From Janibacter indicus (GTDB lineage Bacteria > Actinomycetota > Actinomycetes > Actinomycetales > Dermatophilaceae), in NCBI RefSeq assembly GCF_900176385.1, contig NZ_FWXN01000002.1, positions 62,001 to 126,000 of the forward strand: 64,000 nucleotides of DNA, in the 5' to 3' direction. This document shows positions 6,772 through 14,260 of the stretch, in pieces (the first letter of the stretch is position 1; the number at the start of each line of letters is the position of its first letter). The translations under genes and the position numbers were made by a program. The notes beneath the pieces were generated by a model. The model saw nothing but the letters and a program-made list of their open reading frames with translations, did no database searches and was not told the origin of the DNA.

Positions 6772-7626
6772 ATGCCCGGGCCGACGATGACACCCCTGCG
6801 GTGGCCGGAGATGACCGCGGACGGCATCACGTCCGCGGTCGCGTACGACGGCGAGCTCCCGCGCGGACGTTGGCATCGCGGTGTGCCCAGCACCTCGCTC
6901 ACAGTGGTCATCGCGACCGCTGGACCAGTGTCGATCGGCGGCGGTACCGCGACGGCACCGGATGTTCGCCAGCGTCTGACGAGCCTCGTCGGAGGACTTC
7001 AGCACCACGCCGCGTGGACGTGGGAGGAGGGCCGATCCAGCGGGGTTCATCTGTCCCTCTCCCCGCTGGCAGCGCGGCGACTCTTGGGCTGCCCGGCAGC
7101 CGCTCTGGCTCCCGGCACGGACGGCCACACGACGGTCGGGCTCGATGTGCTCCTCGGCCGGTCGGCGGAGGACCTGCGCGAGGAGCTGGCCGAGGTCGAC
7201 GACGCCCAGCAGGCGCAGGTCTTGCGGCAGTGGGTGCGCAGTCGCTGTACCGACAGGGGCCGGGACCCTCGCCCCGAGGTCGCCCACGCGTGGCGCCGTG
7301 CGCACGCCTCCGGGGGACGGATGCGCGTGACCGCGCTCGCCCGAGAGGTCCTGCTCAGCGAGCGTCAGCTGCGCACCCTGTTCCACCGTGAGCTCGGCGT
7401 CGGTCCCGGTCAGGTCCTGCGTCTGGCGCGGTTCGAGCGGTCCCGGGCGCGCATCGTCGCCGGGCTCGATGCGACCATCGCCGACACCGCGGCGGAGTGT
7501 GGATATGCCGATCACAGTCACCTCGTCCGGGACTGGCGCGAGCTCATCGGGTGCAGTCCCACCGCGTGGTTGGCTGAGGAGCGCCGAAATGTCCAAGTCC
7601 ACGTGAGCGATGAGCCACGAGACTGA
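6772..7626 (+). CDS. AraC-family transcriptional regulator
   Basis: 284 residues with an N-terminal sensor-like region (about 1-170) and a C-terminal AraC DNA-binding domain. The second HTH reads TIADTAAECGYADHSHLVRD and is followed by ELIGCSPTAWL, diagnostic for the family; the first HTH is MRVTALAREVLLSERQLRTL. It stands 5 bases ahead of a VOC-family gene on the same strand, repeating the AraC/VOC pairing seen at 1.7-2.6 kb. The ligand is unknown. Confidence 0.85.
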   Translation: MPGPTMTPLRWPEMTADGITSAVAYDGELPRGRWHRGVPSTSLTVVIATAGPVSIGGGTATAPDVRQRLTSLVGGLQHHAAWTWEEGRSSGVHLSLSPLAARRLLGCPAAALAPGTDGHTTVGLDVLLGRSAEDLREELAEVDDAQQAQVLRQWVRSRCTDRGRDPRPEVAHAWRRAHASGGRMRVTALAREVLLSERQLRTLFHRELGVGPGQVLRLARFERSRARIVAGLDATIADTAAECGYADHSHLVRDWRELIGCSPTAWLAEERRNVQVHVSDEPRD

Positions 7627-7631
7627 CTGCC

Positions 7632-8081
7632 ATGGACCAGATGCGACTGTCCCCCAAGCTCGTCATCGGCGACGGTCCCGGTGGCGCCGACCGGGCGATC
7701 GACTTCTACCGCGACGCCCTCGGCGCGGAGCTGGACGTCCGCCACTCCATGGGTGACGCCGTCGTCTTCGCGCGACTCCTGCTCCCCGGCGGTGGGGAGC
7801 TGCACGTCAAGGACGCCGACGACGTCGACCCCGGCCCGCCGGCCGGTGGTGGCGGGCACATCCTCGACATCGTCTGCGACGACCCGGACGCCGTCGTCGC
7901 CCGAGCGGTCGACCACGGCGCCGAGGTGGTCTTCGCGGTGGACGACCAGCCGTACGGGTCCCGGCAGGGCCGCTTCCGGGACCCCTTCGGTCACCAGTGG
8001 ATCATCGGCACCCCCATCGCGATGAGCGAGGACGCGGTGCGGGGCGCCCTCGACGCGTGGGCCGACGGCTCGACCGGCTAG
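7632..8081 (+). CDS. VOC-family (PhnB-like) protein
   Basis: 149-residue vicinal-oxygen-chelate protein. Landmarks are GADRAIDFYRDALGAELDV at the start and DHGAEVVFAVDDQPYGSRQG then FRDPFGHQWIIGTP near the end, which place it with PhnB/YdeI-like members. Such proteins are mostly uncharacterised. It is probably co-transcribed with the AraC gene immediately upstream. Its stop codon overlaps the 3' end of selO on the opposite strand by 4 bases, leaving no room for a separate terminator. Confidence 0.82.
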   Translation: MDQMRLSPKLVIGDGPGGADRAIDFYRDALGAELDVRHSMGDAVVFARLLLPGGGELHVKDADDVDPGPPAGGGGHILDIVCDDPDAVVARAVDHGAEVVFAVDDQPYGSRQGRFRDPFGHQWIIGTPIAMSEDAVRGALDAWADGSTG

Positions 8082-9538
8082 GTCCCGCAGTAGGTCACGT
8101 AGCCGCGCGTGAAGTCCGGGTCGGCCGGCTCGGCGTAGCGCTCCCGCCCCGGCGTCTCGACGAAGGGGGAGCGCAGCACCTCGAGCAGCTGCTCGAAGGG
8201 AGCGAGGTTGCCCGCGTGCGCCGCGGCGAGGGCCTCCTCGACGAGGTGGTTGCGGGGGATGTGGATCGGGTTGACCTCGTCCATGAGCCCGGCGATGACC
8301 GCAGGGTCCCTCCCTTCGCCCTCCAGGCGGGTCAGCCACCGGTCCCGCCAGGCCTGCCACCGCGCCACGTCCCGGACGCGGTCCAGGGTCGGCGTCGGCT
8401 CGTCGCGCAGCACCCGGGCGAGGTCGCGGAAGAGGCCGGTGAAGTCCAGCGACTCGTCCGCGGCGATCTGCAGCAGGTCCTCGACGAGCGCGTTGTCCCC
8501 GGCGACGTCGCGGACGAGGCCGAGCTTGATGCGGAAGTTGTCGAGCACGTGCTGCTCGTAGGCCGGGGTGAAAGCCTCGAGTCGCTCCTGCGCCTGCGTC
8601 ACGAGGTCGTCGGCCTCGCCGTCGGCGAGCGGGATGAGGCACTCGGCCAGCCGCGCGAGGCCCCACAGCGCCATCGTCGGCTGCGCGGAGTAGCGGTAGC
8701 GGCCGCCGGTGTCGACGCTGCTGAAGAAGGTCTCCGGGTCGTAGGCGTCGAGGAAGGCGCACGGGCCGTAGTCGATCGTCTCGCCGGAGAGGGTCATGTT
8801 GTCGGTGTTCATCACCCCGTGGATGAAGCCGAGGGACATCCACTGCGCGATGAGCTCGGCCTGTCGCTCGACGACCGCGGTGAGCAGAGCCATCGGGTCG
8901 TTCTTCGGGATGTCGGGGTGGTGCCGGGCGCGGGCGTGCTCGACGACGGCGGCGAGCTGCTCGAGGCTGCCCTGCGTGGCGACGAGGACGAGGGTGCCGA
9001 TGCGCAGGTGCGAGGCGGCGACCCGGGTGAGGACGGCGCCCGGCAGGGGCCGCTCGCGCAGCACCGGCTCGCCGGTCGCGACGGCAGCCAGGGCCCGCGT
9101 CGTCGGCACGCCGACCGCGTGCATGAACTCGGAGACGAGGACCTCGCGCAGCACGGGCCCCATGACCGCGCGGCCGTCACCGCCCCGGGAGAAGGGGGTG
9201 CGCCCGGACCCCTTGAGCGCGATGTCGCGGCGTCGGCCGCGGGTGTCGACGACCTCCCCGAGCAGGTGGGCCCGACCGTCGCCGAGCATCGGGGAGAGGT
9301 GACCGAACTGGTGGCCGGCGTAGGCCTGGGCGATCGGCTCCGATCCCTCGGCGACGGCATTGCCCGCGAGGACCGCGACGCCGTCCGGGGAGCGCAGGGC
9401 GTCCGGGTCGAGGCCGAGCTCGACGGCGAGGTCGTCGTCGAGCGCCAGCAGCTCGGGGGCGCGCACGGGGACCGGGTCGACCCGCGCCCCGAGCCAGCCG
9501 AGATCACGGACGAAGGTGTTGTCGCAGGGCCACCTCAT
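8078..9538 (-). CDS. selO: Protein adenylyltransferase SelO (YdiU family)
   Basis: 486 residues, full length for the SelO pseudokinase family, which transfers AMP from ATP to protein hydroxyls during redox stress. Visible motifs are DIALKGSGRTPFSRGGDGRA, the GVMNTDNM segment corresponding to the catalytic loop, and IDYGPCAFLD carrying the metal-binding aspartate. The conserved C-terminal cysteine is present in VTYCGT; animal SelO has selenocysteine near this position. ATG 9538 gives the conserved MRWPCDNTFVRDL opening. A frameshifted AlaX-like gene lies 20 bases upstream on the same strand. Confidence 0.92.
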   Translation of the reverse strand: MRWPCDNTFVRDLGWLGARVDPVPVRAPELLALDDDLAVELGLDPDALRSPDGVAVLAGNAVAEGSEPIAQAYAGHQFGHLSPMLGDGRAHLLGEVVDTRGRRRDIALKGSGRTPFSRGGDGRAVMGPVLREVLVSEFMHAVGVPTTRALAAVATGEPVLRERPLPGAVLTRVAASHLRIGTLVLVATQGSLEQLAAVVEHARARHHPDIPKNDPMALLTAVVERQAELIAQWMSLGFIHGVMNTDNMTLSGETIDYGPCAFLDAYDPETFFSSVDTGGRYRYSAQPTMALWGLARLAECLIPLADGEADDLVTQAQERLEAFTPAYEQHVLDNFRIKLGLVRDVAGDNALVEDLLQIAADESLDFTGLFRDLARVLRDEPTPTLDRVRDVARWQAWRDRWLTRLEGEGRDPAVIAGLMDEVNPIHIPRNHLVEEALAAAHAGNLAPFEQLLEVLRSPFVETPGRERYAEPADPDFTRGYVTYCGT

Positions 9539-9558
9539 GCCCCCACCATCGCAGACGC

Positions 9559-10135
9559 TCACGCGTGCTCGGCCGTGTAGCTCAGCTTGAGCTGCCCCTT
9601 CTTGGTGCGCACGCGGGTGATCTGGAGGCCGGTGAGGTCGGCCGTCGTGCGCACGTGCGTCCCACCACACGGGTCGGTCTGCAGGCCCTCGATCGTCACC
9701 CGGCGCACTCCTTCGGCGTCGACCTCGGCGCCGAAGGGGAGGGCGGCCGCGACGTGCTCACGAGCCCGGTCGAGGACCGTCTCGACGAGCGCGGCCTTCG
9801 CCTCCTCGCCGTCGGGCAGGGTGCCTCCGTCGACGTCGTAGAGGAGGAAGGCCTGGCCCGGCGCGTGGCTCAGGCCGACGTTGACGAAACCCAACGGCAC
9901 GACGCACGCGTCGAGCAGGTGTCCCGCGGAGTGGAGCGCCGCGTGCCGGCGGCGCACCTCCGGGTCGATCGCGACGTGCACGCTCTCGCCGACGGCGGGC
10001 AGGTCGCCCCCCCTTCGGGTGGACGATGCCCTCGCGCACGGCGATGCCGGGAGTCGGCTCGTCACACACCGCGATGACCTCGGTGTCGACCTCGTAGAGG
10101 TGGGTGTCGTCCCAGTACGTGCGGCGCTGCTCCAT
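9559..10135 (-). pseudogene. AlaX-type alanyl-tRNA editing protein with a frameshift in a G7 run
   Basis: Two overlapping frames together encode one AlaX/AlaRS-editing-like protein of about 190 residues. The first frame gives MEQRRTYWDDTHLYEVDT through GIAVREGIVHPKGG. The second resumes at GDLPAVGESVHVAIDPE and carries the zinc motifs HSAGHLL and CGGTHVR. The switch is at a run of seven G on the coding strand (10007-10013), within the glycine-rich motif normally written HPxGGGQ. Losing one G or gaining two restores a single frame. Both halves look well conserved, so a recent mutation, a sequencing error or reversible slippage are all possible. Confidence 0.75.
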
Positions 10136-10217
10136 GCCGCCATTGAAGCAGCCGCGCACGCTCCTCCCTTCGCCTGACGTCCACCTCCCGTCAACCTGAC
10201 CTTGGTATCCATCACGC

Positions 10218-11108
10218 ATGCAGCAGAACCTCCGCGAGTACATCGACCGGCTCATGGTCGAGGGCTACACCGTGCGTGATGACCAGGGCGACGACCCGAT
10301 GCTCATCGCCCCCGACGGCAAGGCCGTCGAGACCTGGCGGGAGAACTACCCGTACGACGAACTCATGGAGCGCGAGGAGTACGACGTCCAGAAGTACCTG
10401 CTGCAGATCGAGTTGCTGAAGTTCCAGTACTGGGCGCAGGACACGGGGCGCAAGTTCGTCGTGCTCTTCGAGGGCCGCGACGCCGCGGGCAAGGGCGGGA
10501 CGATCAAGCGCTTCACCGAGCACCTCAACCCGCGAGGCGCCCGCGTCGTCGCCCTGACCAAGCCCTCGGAACGAGAGCTCGGGCAGTGGTACTTCCAGCG
10601 CTACATCCAGCACCTGCCGACGAGCGGCGAGATCGTCCTCTTCGACCGCTCCTGGTACAACCGGGCCGGCGTCGAGCGGGTCATGGGCTTCTGCAGCGAC
10701 GAGCAGTACGAGGGCTTCATGGACCAGGCGCCGAAGATCGAGCGGATGCTCGCCGACGCCGGGGTGCACGTCACCAAGCTGTGGTTCTCGGTGACCCAGC
10801 AGGAGCAGCGCACCCGCTTCGCCATCCGCCAGATCGACCCGGTGCGCCGGTGGAAGCTCTCCCCGATGGACCTCGAGAGCCTCGACAAGTGGGAGGCCTA
10901 CACCGAGGCCAAGGAGGAGATGTTCCGCCGCACGGACACCCGGCACGCGCCGTGGACGGTCATCAAGTCCAACGACAAGAAGCGCGGCCGGATCAATGCG
11001 ATCCGCTTCTTCCTCAACCAGTTCGACTATGAGGGCAAGGACCCTGAGGTCGTCTTCACGCCGGACCGCAAGGTCGTCTCCCGCGGACGCAAGACCGAGG
11101 GAGACTGA
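10218..11108 (+). CDS. ppk2: Polyphosphate kinase 2 (PPK2)
   Basis: 296 residues of the PPK2 family, which moves phosphate between polyphosphate and nucleotides. Walker A is GRDAAGKGG (residues 86-94) and Walker B FDRSWYNRA (142-150), with the lid-type segment VTQQEQRTRFAIRQIDPVR further on. The length fits single-domain class I PPK2 proteins that favour nucleoside diphosphates, but direction and nucleotide preference cannot be read here. It is divergent from the AlaX/SelO pair. Its last 82 bases overlap the end of the membrane-protein gene on the opposite strand. Confidence 0.93.
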   Translation: MQQNLREYIDRLMVEGYTVRDDQGDDPMLIAPDGKAVETWRENYPYDELMEREEYDVQKYLLQIELLKFQYWAQDTGRKFVVLFEGRDAAGKGGTIKRFTEHLNPRGARVVALTKPSERELGQWYFQRYIQHLPTSGEIVLFDRSWYNRAGVERVMGFCSDEQYEGFMDQAPKIERMLADAGVHVTKLWFSVTQQEQRTRFAIRQIDPVRRWKLSPMDLESLDKWEAYTEAKEEMFRRTDTRHAPWTVIKSNDKKRGRINAIRFFLNQFDYEGKDPEVVFTPDRKVVSRGRKTEGD

Positions 11109-11773
11109 CGCACGCCCGGTCCCTGAGGAGGCCGTCCGCGGCCGTCTCGAAGGGCCGAGACGGCCAGCACCACCGCCGCGACGGCGAAGGCCACCCCGAA
11201 TCCCACCCGCCCCGTCGGCGGCAGGTAGAACTGCGGCAGCACGAGGGCGGCGCCGACGCCGAGCGGCCAGGCTGCCCACGCGGGCGCCGTCCAGCGGCCT
11301 GACCGGACAGCCCGCTGCCAGGCCAGGGCCGTGCAGACCCCGCTCACCGCGAGGAGCAGCAGCCCGAGGCCGAAGGTCGTCAGGGCCGCGGGGTGCCCCC
11401 GCACCTCGTCGACGAGCTGGAGCACGGCCGGGTCGTCGAGGCCGGCCCGCCCGATCGCGTGCAGGCCGAAGGTCTCGGCCCCGAAGTAGGGCAGGACGAG
11501 TGCGACCCCGGCGAGCCCGCTCCAGCGGGCGAGCATCGTCGTCGGGGTCCCGCGCAGGTCGTCGATCCGCAGGCCGACGCGGGCCAGCTGGACGAGGGCG
11601 AGGGCTCCCGCGAGGTGAGCGACGACCCACCACGGGCTGGCGAAGGCCGCCGCGGCCTCCGGTGAGGTCGACGACGCGGCGTCGCCGTAGGGCCGGAGCA
11701 GCAGGTAGCCCGCCATGAGCAGGCCGGACGAGATGGTCGGCATCACCAGGTGCCGTGTCGTGTGGTCGCGCAT
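11027..11773 (-). CDS. Multi-pass membrane protein of unknown function
   Basis: 248 residues with about six hydrophobic segments, including LVMPTISSGLLMAGYLLL, WWVVAHLAGALALVQLA, LTTFGLGLLLLAVSGVCTAL and VGFGVAFAVAAVVLAVSAL. I do not recognise a family. The region after about residue 205 is encoded by a dispersed repeat and then by the antisense of the ppk2 3' end, so the original stop was probably lost when the repeat arrived. It is divergent from a TetR gene, and two copies of a 15-bp palindrome lie between them, which suggests that regulator controls it. Confidence 0.65.
   Translation of the reverse strand: MRDHTTRHLVMPTISSGLLMAGYLLLRPYGDAASSTSPEAAAAFASPWWVVAHLAGALALVQLARVGLRIDDLRGTPTTMLARWSGLAGVALVLPYFGAETFGLHAIGRAGLDDPAVLQLVDEVRGHPAALTTFGLGLLLLAVSGVCTALAWQRAVRSGRWTAPAWAAWPLGVGAALVLPQFYLPPTGRVGFGVAFAVAAVVLAVSALRDGRGRPPQGPGVRQSPSVLRPRETTLRSGVKTTSGSLPS
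11118..11156 (+). repeat. Dispersed palindromic repeat, family A
   Basis: Opens GGTCCCTGAGGAGG and closes CTCGAAGGGCC around a CGCGG-centred palindrome. It lies inside the 3' coding part of the minus-strand membrane-protein gene and just after the ppk2 stop. Confidence 0.75.
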
Positions 11774-11793
11774 CGTGGGCCCTTCCCTAAAGT

Positions 11794-11808
11794 GAGAGCG
11801 GTGCTCTC
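11794..11808. promoter_or_regulatory. TetR operator candidate, copy 1
   Basis: GAGAGCGGTGCTCTC, a perfect 6-bp inverted repeat with a 3-base centre, 20 bases before the membrane-protein start. An almost identical copy lies at 11848-11862 beside the TetR gene. Confidence 0.55.
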
Positions 11809-11847
11809 GGTTGTCGATGACGGTAGACCCTCTCGCCGGGGTAAAAC

Positions 11848-11862
11848 AAGAGCGGTGCTCTC
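11848..11862. promoter_or_regulatory. TetR operator candidate, copy 2
   Basis: AAGAGCGGTGCTCTC, differing from the copy at 11794-11808 only in the first base. It lies 20 bases before the TetR ATG. Two sites facing two divergent genes fit autoregulation plus control of the membrane protein. Confidence 0.55.
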
Positions 11863-11882
11863 GGTCATGGCAGGATGTCGCC

Positions 11883-12539
11883 ATGGCGGGTGCGAGGGAA
11901 GAGTCCAGGGCGCGCACGACGGCGGCGATCCTGCGGGCGGCGCGCGAGGAGATCGCGGCCCACGGTGGGGGAGGCCTGTCGATGCGTGCCGTGGCCCGTG
12001 AGGTCGGCATGGTCAGCTCGGCCGTCTACCGCTACTTCCCGACCCGCGAGGCGCTGCTCACGGCGATGATCCTCGAGAGCTACGAGAGCCTGGCCGCCGC
12101 GCTCGAGTCGGTGCGGGCCCGCCGTCCTGGCCGCCGGTGGATCGCCCTCGGGGAGGCCATGCGTGGGTGGGCCGTCGAGCGTCCGCACGAGTTCCAGCTG
12201 ATCTACGGCACCCCGGTGCCCGGGTACGTCGCCCCTCCCGAGACAGTGCCGGCCGCGGCCGCGGTGGCCCGCCCCTTCCTTGCGGTGGCGGGAGGGGTGG
12301 AGGTCGCCCCCTTCGCAGCCCCGCGGGTGGCCCGGCAGATGGAGGTCCTCACGGAGGTCGCCGAGGGCGTGACGCGCGAAGGGGGAGGCGCCGTCCTCGC
12401 CGAGCTCGCCGCCCTCATCGGCGCCGTCACGCTCGAGCTCGGTGGCCATCTCGTCGGCAGTGCTGAGCCGGCCGATCCGTTCTTCCGCGCCCTGCTCCAG
12501 CGACAGGTCGACACCCTCGGCCTCGCCGGTGCAGGGTGA
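11883..12539 (+). CDS. TetR-family regulator (TetR_C_33-like C-terminal domain)
   Basis: 218 residues. The N-terminal HTH reads LSMRAVAREVGMVSSAVYRY followed by FPTREALLTAMI, typical of TetR. The C-terminal ligand domain has a WAVERPHEFQLIYGTPVPGY motif found in a subgroup of actinobacterial TetR proteins. It is divergent from the membrane-protein gene with two palindromic operators between them. The next gene follows after 4 bases on the same strand and may be co-transcribed. Confidence 0.85.
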   Translation: MAGAREESRARTTAAILRAAREEIAAHGGGGLSMRAVAREVGMVSSAVYRYFPTREALLTAMILESYESLAAALESVRARRPGRRWIALGEAMRGWAVERPHEFQLIYGTPVPGYVAPPETVPAAAAVARPFLAVAGGVEVAPFAAPRVARQMEVLTEVAEGVTREGGGAVLAELAALIGAVTLELGGHLVGSAEPADPFFRALLQRQVDTLGLAGAG

Positions 12540-12543
12540 CCTC

Positions 12544-13233
12544 GTGACCCACGACCCCGTCCCGACGCGCGCCCCGCGCGGCCGGGCCCTCGCTGACATC
12601 GGCCCGATCGAGCAACTGCGCGCCGGCCGCCTCGGAGTCCGCCTGCCGCTCCTGCTCGCCGGGCTCTTCCTCTACGGCGCATCCATGGCGATGGTCCTGC
12701 GCGCGACCCTCGGTCAGATCCCGTGGGACGTGCTGCACGTCGGCGTCTCGCACCACATCCCACTGAGCTTCGGCACGATCGTCATCGGCGTCTCGCTGCT
12801 CGTGCTGCTCGGCTGGATCCCCCTGCGGCAGAAGCCCGGTCTGGGCACGATCGGCAATGCCCTGCTCATCGGCCCGTCCGCCGACCTCGTGCTGTCGGTC
12901 CTCGACGAGCCGGCCGGGATGATCTGGCGCATCGTCCTGCTCCTCGGCGGCGTGGTCCTCAACGGTGTCGCGACCGGCATGTACATCGGCTCACAGTTCG
13001 GCCCCGGCCCGCGCGACGGTCTGATGACCGGGCTGGCCCGCATCACCGGTGGCTCGATCCGGCTCGTGCGCACCGGGATCGAGGTCGCTGTGGTCGCCGT
13101 CGGCTGGCTGCTGGGTGGCACCGTCGGCGTCGGCACGGTGCTCTACGCCGTGGCCATCGGGCCGTTGGCCCAGCTCTTCCTGCCGCTCTTCACCGTCGAC
13201 CTCGGGCGCCCGATCCCACCCACCGATACATAA
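12544..13233 (+). CDS. YczE/YitT-like integral membrane protein
   Basis: 229 residues with about five transmembrane segments. Motifs such as LRATLGQIPWDVLHVGVS and MYIGSQFGPGPRDGLMTGLA match the YczE family of membrane proteins, whose biochemical role is unknown. The start is the GTG 4 bases after the TetR stop. An internal ATG exists but would remove part of the first membrane helix. The 92 bases after its stop hold a short GGGGCG/CGCCCC hairpin before the osmC remnant. Confidence 0.78.
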   Translation: MTHDPVPTRAPRGRALADIGPIEQLRAGRLGVRLPLLLAGLFLYGASMAMVLRATLGQIPWDVLHVGVSHHIPLSFGTIVIGVSLLVLLGWIPLRQKPGLGTIGNALLIGPSADLVLSVLDEPAGMIWRIVLLLGGVVLNGVATGMYIGSQFGPGPRDGLMTGLARITGGSIRLVRTGIEVAVVAVGWLLGGTVGVGTVLYAVAIGPLAQLFLPLFTVDLGRPIPPTDT

Positions 13234-13325
13234 CTGGTCATTATGAATTGGCCCATGTGGGCGCGGTCGGCCGACCGGGCCAAGCGAGGGGCGTCGTCGC
13301 CCCCGTGACCCACACAGGAGCACCC

Positions 13326-13544
13326 ATGTCCGCCCCCGCAGCCGCTTCGACCGTCCTCACCTCGAGCGTGCGGGGCCGCCTCGTCACCGGCACCGAGGTT
13401 GCGATCACCGCCCGCCAGCACGAGTTCACCATCGACGAGCCGCAGAGCCTCGGCGGCGCAGACAAGGGCGCCAACCCCATCGAGCACCTGCTCGCGGCCC
13501 GCGCCTCGTGCACCGTCATCAGCTATCAGGTCTGGGCCGACAGT
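13326..13544 (+). pseudogene. OsmC-family peroxide-resistance protein, truncated after about 73 residues
   Basis: The reading frame begins MSAPAAASTVLTSSVRGRL after a good ribosome-binding site (ACAGGAG) and runs through the OsmC segment SLGGADKGANPIEHLLAA and SCTVISYQVWAD. Recognisable OsmC sequence then stops; a full member has about 140-180 residues and its second catalytic cysteine is missing. The frame does not end here but continues through 20 foreign codons into the antitoxin ATG. A toxin-antitoxin cassette has evidently replaced the rest of the gene, since selB follows at once. Confidence 0.75.
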
Positions 13545-13586
13545 CGCCGGCCCCGGGAGCGAGGCCGACTACCGCCGCCTGACGCC

Positions 13587-13613
13587 GGTTGCTACGCTTG
13601 CTACATGGCAACC
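13587..13613. promoter_or_regulatory. Operator/promoter candidate of the toxin-antitoxin pair
   Basis: GGTTGC (13587-13592) is mirrored by GCAACC (13608-13613), and two direct TTGCTAC repeats (13589-13595, 13598-13604) lie between, the second ending at the antitoxin ATG. Antitoxin-toxin complexes commonly bind such sites over their own start. Translation would then be leaderless or nearly so. Confidence 0.4.
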
Positions 13614-13865
13614 ATCTCGCATCGGGAGCTCCGCAACGACAGCGCCGAGGTGCTGCGTCGGGTGGCGGCGGGTGAGAGCCTGACCGTGACCAACCGAGGC
13701 GAGCCGGTTGCGCGAATGGTGCCCCTGGGGGGTTCTGCATTCGAGGAGGCGGTCGCGTCGGGGCAGGTGCAGCCGGCGCGTGCGGCACGGGACTTCTCGA
13801 GCATCCACCGAGTCGAAGGCGTGGACACGGCCGAGGTGCTCGAGGACCTCCGAGGCGATCGATGA
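13605..13865 (+). CDS. Type II antitoxin, Phd/YefM family
   Basis: 86 residues starting MATISHRELRNDSAEVLRR, the signature opening of the Phd/YefM DNA-binding domain, followed by GESLTVTNRGEPVARMVPL. The C-terminal part (residues 45-86) would wrap the toxin. It overlaps the toxin ATG by 4 bases. The upstream truncated osmC frame is continuous with it, so an OsmC-antitoxin fusion of 179 residues could also be made from ATG 13326. Confidence 0.88.
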   Translation: MATISHRELRNDSAEVLRRVAAGESLTVTNRGEPVARMVPLGGSAFEEAVASGQVQPARAARDFSSIHRVEGVDTAEVLEDLRGDR

Positions 13866-14260
13866 TCGTCTACCTCGACACGTCCGCGGCCTTCAAGCTG
13901 CTGGCGGCCGAGGCGGAGCCGGAACCCCTGGCGGCCGCGCTCACCGCACTGGATCCCGCCGACGTCCTGCTCTCCTCCAGGCTGCTCTTCACCGAGCTGC
14001 ACTGCGCAGCCCAGCGCCGATCGGTGTGGGACGTCACCGCGGTCAACGCCGTGCTGGAGATGATCACCCTGGCCGACGTCACCCGTGAGGACCTCGACCG
14101 AGCAGCGACGAGCGGATGGGGGCTGCGCAGCGCCGACGCGATCCACCTTGCCACGGCCCTGCGGATGCAGTCGGAAGTGCTGGCCGCGTACGACCGAGAG
14201 CTGTGCGCCGCGGGGGAGTCGGCCGGTCTTCGCCTGCTCCGCCCGGGGGCCACCGCCTAG
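13862..14260 (+). CDS. vapC: VapC-family PIN-domain toxin
   Basis: 132-residue PIN-domain ribonuclease. The metal-binding acidic residues are D6 in VYLDTSAAFK, E45 in LFTELHC, D92 in SADAIHLATA and D111 in AAYDREL, a complete set. It would cleave RNA, often tRNA or rRNA, when the antitoxin is degraded. The start overlaps the antitoxin stop (ATGA). Its stop meets the end of selB on the other strand, so the cassette sits at the exact border of the selenocysteine locus. Confidence 0.9.
   Translation: MIVYLDTSAAFKLLAAEAEPEPLAAALTALDPADVLLSSRLLFTELHCAAQRRSVWDVTAVNAVLEMITLADVTREDLDRAATSGWGLRSADAIHLATALRMQSEVLAAYDRELCAAGESAGLRLLRPGATA

Noticed and set aside
10218-11633. Minus-strand 473-codon frame opposite ppk2
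   Set aside because: Antisense shadow of ppk2. Its Arg/Asp/Leu-rich translation lacks motifs, and the only part of this region with membrane-protein signal is in a different minus frame.
12442-12543. Earlier ATG for the YczE-like protein inside the TetR gene
   Set aside because: It would add 34 residues that overlap the TetR coding sequence in another frame and do not resemble the family; GTG 12544 fits the operon spacing.
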